Source: Meira nashicola (lineage: Eukaryota > Basidiomycota > Exobasidiomycetes > Exobasidiales > Brachybasidiaceae). Taken from it: 64,000 nucleotides of DNA. The translations under genes were made by a program, and so were the position numbers. Of this stretch, positions 61,379-64,000 are shown piece after piece. The first letter of the stretch is position 1, and every line of letters starts with the position of its first letter. The notes under the pieces are model-generated. The model searched no databases and was not told where the DNA came from. It worked only from the letters and a program-made list of their open reading frames with translations. The stretch covers positions 868,001 to 932,000 of the forward strand of contig BCJU01000004.1 of NCBI GenBank assembly GCA_001600355.1, written 5' to 3'.

Positions 61379-62506
61379 TTATGAGCTTGTCATTTGCAAT
61401 TTGTTTCCTGCTGCACCACCGCTGTTGGAAGAACGACGAGATCCGGGAGCAGATGTACCTGCTGGTCCCAATTTACCCATCTTCATTCCTTCATCCAAAC
61501 CGTTCAAAACTTCCATATCGTCTTTGTCCAATTCAAAGTCAAATAATTCTGCATTTGCTTCGATACGAGATTGAGTCAAACTCTTTGGCAAGATGATATT
61601 TCCGATTTGCAAACCCCAACGTAAAAGGACTTGAGCGGGTGATTTACCGTGCTTGTCAGCGATTGCCTTAATCTCTGGACGTTCCAAAGCAGCACCTTGA
61701 GCCATAGGAGAGTATGCTTGAACGTGAATGCCACGTGCAATTGTAGCCTCGCGCAAATCTTCGTGGGCAAAGAAGGGATGAGATTCGATTTGGTTAACTG
61801 CTGGCTTGATACGGCAATTGGCCAAAAGGTGATCCAATTCTTCGACGTCAAAGTTAGAAACACCGATTGATTTGATCTTTCCTGCATCAACGGCAGCTTC
61901 CATATCCTTCCATGCCTTCAAACGAGCTTCTTCACCCAAATTACCGGGAGAGTGAACCAAGAATAAATCAATGTAGGTCAAATCGAGCTTCTTGAGAGAT
62001 TCATCAATTGCATCAGCTGCACGTTCGTGATCAGCATCCCACAATTTAGTGGTAACGAATAATTCGTCACGTTGAACTTTGGAAGACTTAAGGAAATCCT
62101 TGATAGCACGACCGACAGCTTCTTCATTTGCATAACGTGCAGCAGAGTCAACGTGACGGTATCCTGCCTCGAAAGCCCATTTGACGGCATCTTCGGTAGT
62201 GTTGTCGTTAGGGGCCTTGTAGACACCTAAAGCGACTTGAGGAATGTAGTGACCAGAGTTAAGCTTAACTTTTTCAGTGGTGACCGAAGAACGACGACGT
62301 TCACCGGATCCTTCGGTTTGCTTCTTCAAATCGGCCACAGAGGGACCGCCAGCAGCATCAGCAAAGTTAGACTGGAAAAAAGAATAAGAAATATTGTCAG
62401 TATTTTGTGATCGTTGCAGGAAAGTGATCAGTAGACCATATCAAACTGATGACGATGGGCTTCGTACTGATTCACTATAAACTCATATTGATGTACTCAC
62501 AGCCAT
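61379..62506 (-). CDS. NADP-dependent aldo-keto reductase, two exons
   Basis: Reduces aldehydes or ketones (Gcy1/Ypr1-like; glycerol dehydrogenase type possible). Exon 1 is only 6 nt (62506-62501, ATG GCT). The intron, 62500-62372, has a GTGAGT donor and CAG acceptor; exon 2 is 62371-61379. The product is 332 aa and opens MASNFADAAGGPSVADLKKQ. The family tetrad is visible: the cofactor-site Asp and catalytic Tyr in DSAARYANEEAVGRAI, Lys in VTTKLWDADH, and His in LFLVHSPG. KSIGVSNFDVEEL, NQIESHPFF and the cofactor loop QAYSPMAQG follow, then ILPKSLTQSRIEANAELFDFEL. Without the spliced start the frame would have to begin at a GTG, so the intron is well supported. Confidence 0.9.
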
Positions 62507-63357
62507 TGTGTTTGGTTTGTGATATAAAAAGAGGGAAACAGAGAATATCTATAGAAAGCGAGATTTCTAGATGATGGTGTTAGATTAGCAAGAGTTAAGA
62601 GAATGATTGAGTTGCTTTTTAAACTTTCAGGGCCTCTTCAAAGTTCGATTCGTATCCGTGCATTTATTCGTATATGCCAACGCTCTGCTGGCGTAATTCA
62701 AGAAGATTATCAATACAACCACTAAAATGTCACACAAATGTTTCGATCTACTACAAAAGGTACTGCTGTTGTCCTTGCCAAGACGCCGATTTTTGGGGAT
62801 CGGTCAGTGCATGCTATACTGAAATCGCCTGTATGCGAACAGTTTGCACACAATCAAAATGGGAAGACAAGAAGGGGTTCAAAATGCTAAAACTTCGGGC
62901 GTTAAAGCAGTATTTTTCTTGGTTCCATTCATTAGCTCCACTTGGTCGTAAATTCTGATTTTGGCGCCGCGCCTACCGGCTGACGACCGATATATCTTTT
63001 GCATTTCCAACCGCACACGGCAAACGCTTCATGATATGGAGACTATGTTCATGTATTATTGCCCACACCTTCGCGCGCACGCGGGACTTTCTCAGCCATG
63101 TCTAGCGTCAATGCACACACTCTCGGAAGAGGCCAAAAAAGGAGAATTTTATTCATTGCGTGAGAAGAACGAAACTTTTTCATGTATGTATGTACATACA
63201 TGCAGGCCAGGGGTCCAAAACAGAAACATTACCATAGCCAGCCAGGAGGCAAGTGTTAAAGAAGAAGATCAACAAAGAACCAAGCAAATCTGGGCTCAAG
63301 AGTGCTCAGGCACCAGTTGAATGTATACCCGATCGCACAAACGAAGCAGAGTTCACG
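62507..63357. other. Intergenic region with a 16-bp palindrome
   Basis: About 850 bases between two minus-strand genes. It includes the reductase promoter: on the minus strand a TTTATATC box about 20 bases before the ATG and TTTAAAA further up. A perfect 16-bp palindrome ATGTATGTACATACAT lies at 63186-63201. Open frames on the plus strand are short and not protein-like. Confidence 0.45.
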
Positions 63358-64000
63358 TCATGCCGCATAAGGATTTGCCTTGCTTCCATCGGAGCCTTTC
63401 ACTACGGTGTCTTCTGATGAAATCGGTGGTGGATGAAGCGGTCTAGGGGAACTTTTGGGAGAATAAGAAATCTTGGGCGAACTTGAACCAGAATTTGGCA
63501 GCTGATTCGCAGGTGATGATGGAATCTTGGGTGAAGTGGTTGTAGTAGTCGTTGTGCGAACGTTACCAGGAAAACAGATAGAATCAGCCAAATAATCAAA
63601 ATGCTCGCTTTGTTGGGCTGCGTTCAATTGACCGATTCTTCCCATTGAATTACCGAGAGCGACCGAAGATGTGCTTTGCAAGGAAGATTTCGAAGGAGCA
63701 TAATAACCACATTCTTGTGGACGAGCAGGAGGCGTAGTGCTAGACAAGGGGACATTTTTGTTTGTACTTGGCAAAAAGCTCGATGGAAAGCTCGATGGAC
63801 CGTATCGCATCTCTACACTGCCTTGCAATCCACTTTCTTGTATAGCATTGCATTCGCTTGAATACTTTCGATTCACGCCTTTTTCGCACTTTTCATCGCA
63901 ATCTTCTGTATGGCCTGGTTGTGAGCTTTGTCGATGAATATCGTTCGATACGTCAAAAGTAGTAAAACCATAGCCTGGTGCAGCAGATTGTTCGCTAACA
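63358..64000 (-). CDS. C-terminal part of a Ser/Pro-rich protein (runs off the right edge)
   Basis: The frame is open from the window edge to the TGA at 63360-63358: 213 codons without a start, so this is the 3' end of a larger gene. Composition is Ser, Pro, Thr and Gln-rich throughout. It has a run of seven Thr (near 63540-63560), repeats of SPK (SPKIPSSP, SPKISYSPK) and the ending SDGSKANPYAA. A small Cys cluster (DCDEKCEKG, near 63885-63910) precedes it. Such sequence is typical of the disordered tail of a regulatory or cell-surface protein. I cannot name the family from this part. Confidence 0.75.
   Translation of the reverse strand, partial: VSEQSAAPGYGFTTFDVSNDIHRQSSQPGHTEDCDEKCEKGVNRKYSSECNAIQESGLQGSVEMRYGPSSFPSSFLPSTNKNVPLSSTTPPARPQECGYYAPSKSSLQSTSSVALGNSMGRIGQLNAAQQSEHFDYLADSICFPGNVRTTTTTTTSPKIPSSPANQLPNSGSSSPKISYSPKSSPRPLHPPPISSEDTVVKGSDGSKANPYAA

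Noticed and set aside
63874..63876. GTG at 63876 as the start of the last gene
   Set aside because: The frame stays open through to the window edge, so this codon is internal to a longer protein.
1..64000. CRISPR arrays, rRNA genes, retrotransposon or viral genes
   Set aside because: No regularly spaced direct repeats, rRNA-like blocks, reverse transcriptase, integrase or capsid-type sequences were seen in any frame.

Overview
This window is nuclear DNA from a filamentous or yeast-like fungus. It holds about 28 protein-coding genes on both strands, most with one uninterrupted coding exon. The few introns are short (about 60-200 nt), with GTAAGT/GTGAGT-type donors, CAG/TAG acceptors and CTNAY-like branch sites. 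Gene content is typically fungal: 6-phosphofructokinase, Rad4, Cho2, Ubc8/UBE2H, Mediator Med31, a Shg1-like COMPASS subunit, a Bem3-like PX-PH-RhoGAP and a CalA-type secreted lipase. Intergenic DNA is visibly AT-rich. Low intron density plus CalA-like lipase and glycolipid-type enzymes would suit a basidiomycete such as a smut relative (Ustilaginomycotina). That assignment is an inference, not a proof.

Left part (1-15.5 kb): the N-terminal half of phosphofructokinase runs off the left edge. Then come an unknown polytopic membrane protein, a GT1-family glycosyltransferase, a hotdog thioesterase, an HxxxD acyltransferase and a secreted lipase. Long gene-free AT-rich stretches separate them. 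The last three genes each carry a TATA box about 90-100 nt before the ATG. Together they look like a lipid or glycolipid neighbourhood. After the lipase lie two consecutive inverted duplications: an intron-containing tRNA-Cys(GCA) facing its own degenerate copy, and a 104-bp fold-back in the Med31 promoter.

Middle part (15.5-46 kb): mostly housekeeping. It holds Med31, a six-exon CTD-interaction-domain protein, a Ser/Gly-rich single-pass membrane protein, cytosolic asparaginyl-tRNA synthetase, an NTF2-like small protein and a mitochondrial-type NAD(H) kinase. These are followed by a very acidic unknown protein, a malonyl-CoA:ACP transacylase homologue without the catalytic serine, Rad4/XPC, a glutamate-cysteine ligase modifier-like protein, an aspartate/glutamate-type mitochondrial carrier, the Shg1-like protein, Ubc8 and Cho2.

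Right part (46-64 kb): a TPR protein, a Gyp7-like Rab-GAP, a Cep57/Ppc89-like coiled-coil protein, an HExxH protein of unknown function, the PX-PH-RhoGAP, an aldo-keto reductase, and the C-terminal end of a Ser/Pro-rich protein that runs off the right edge.

No CRISPR array, rRNA, intact transposon or virus-derived gene was seen. The most unusual observations are the serine-less transacylase, the paired inverted duplications around the tRNA, the lipid/glycolipid neighbourhood, six intergenic copies of the 8-mer CGCAGCGC, and two genes that end in five consecutive in-frame stop codons.
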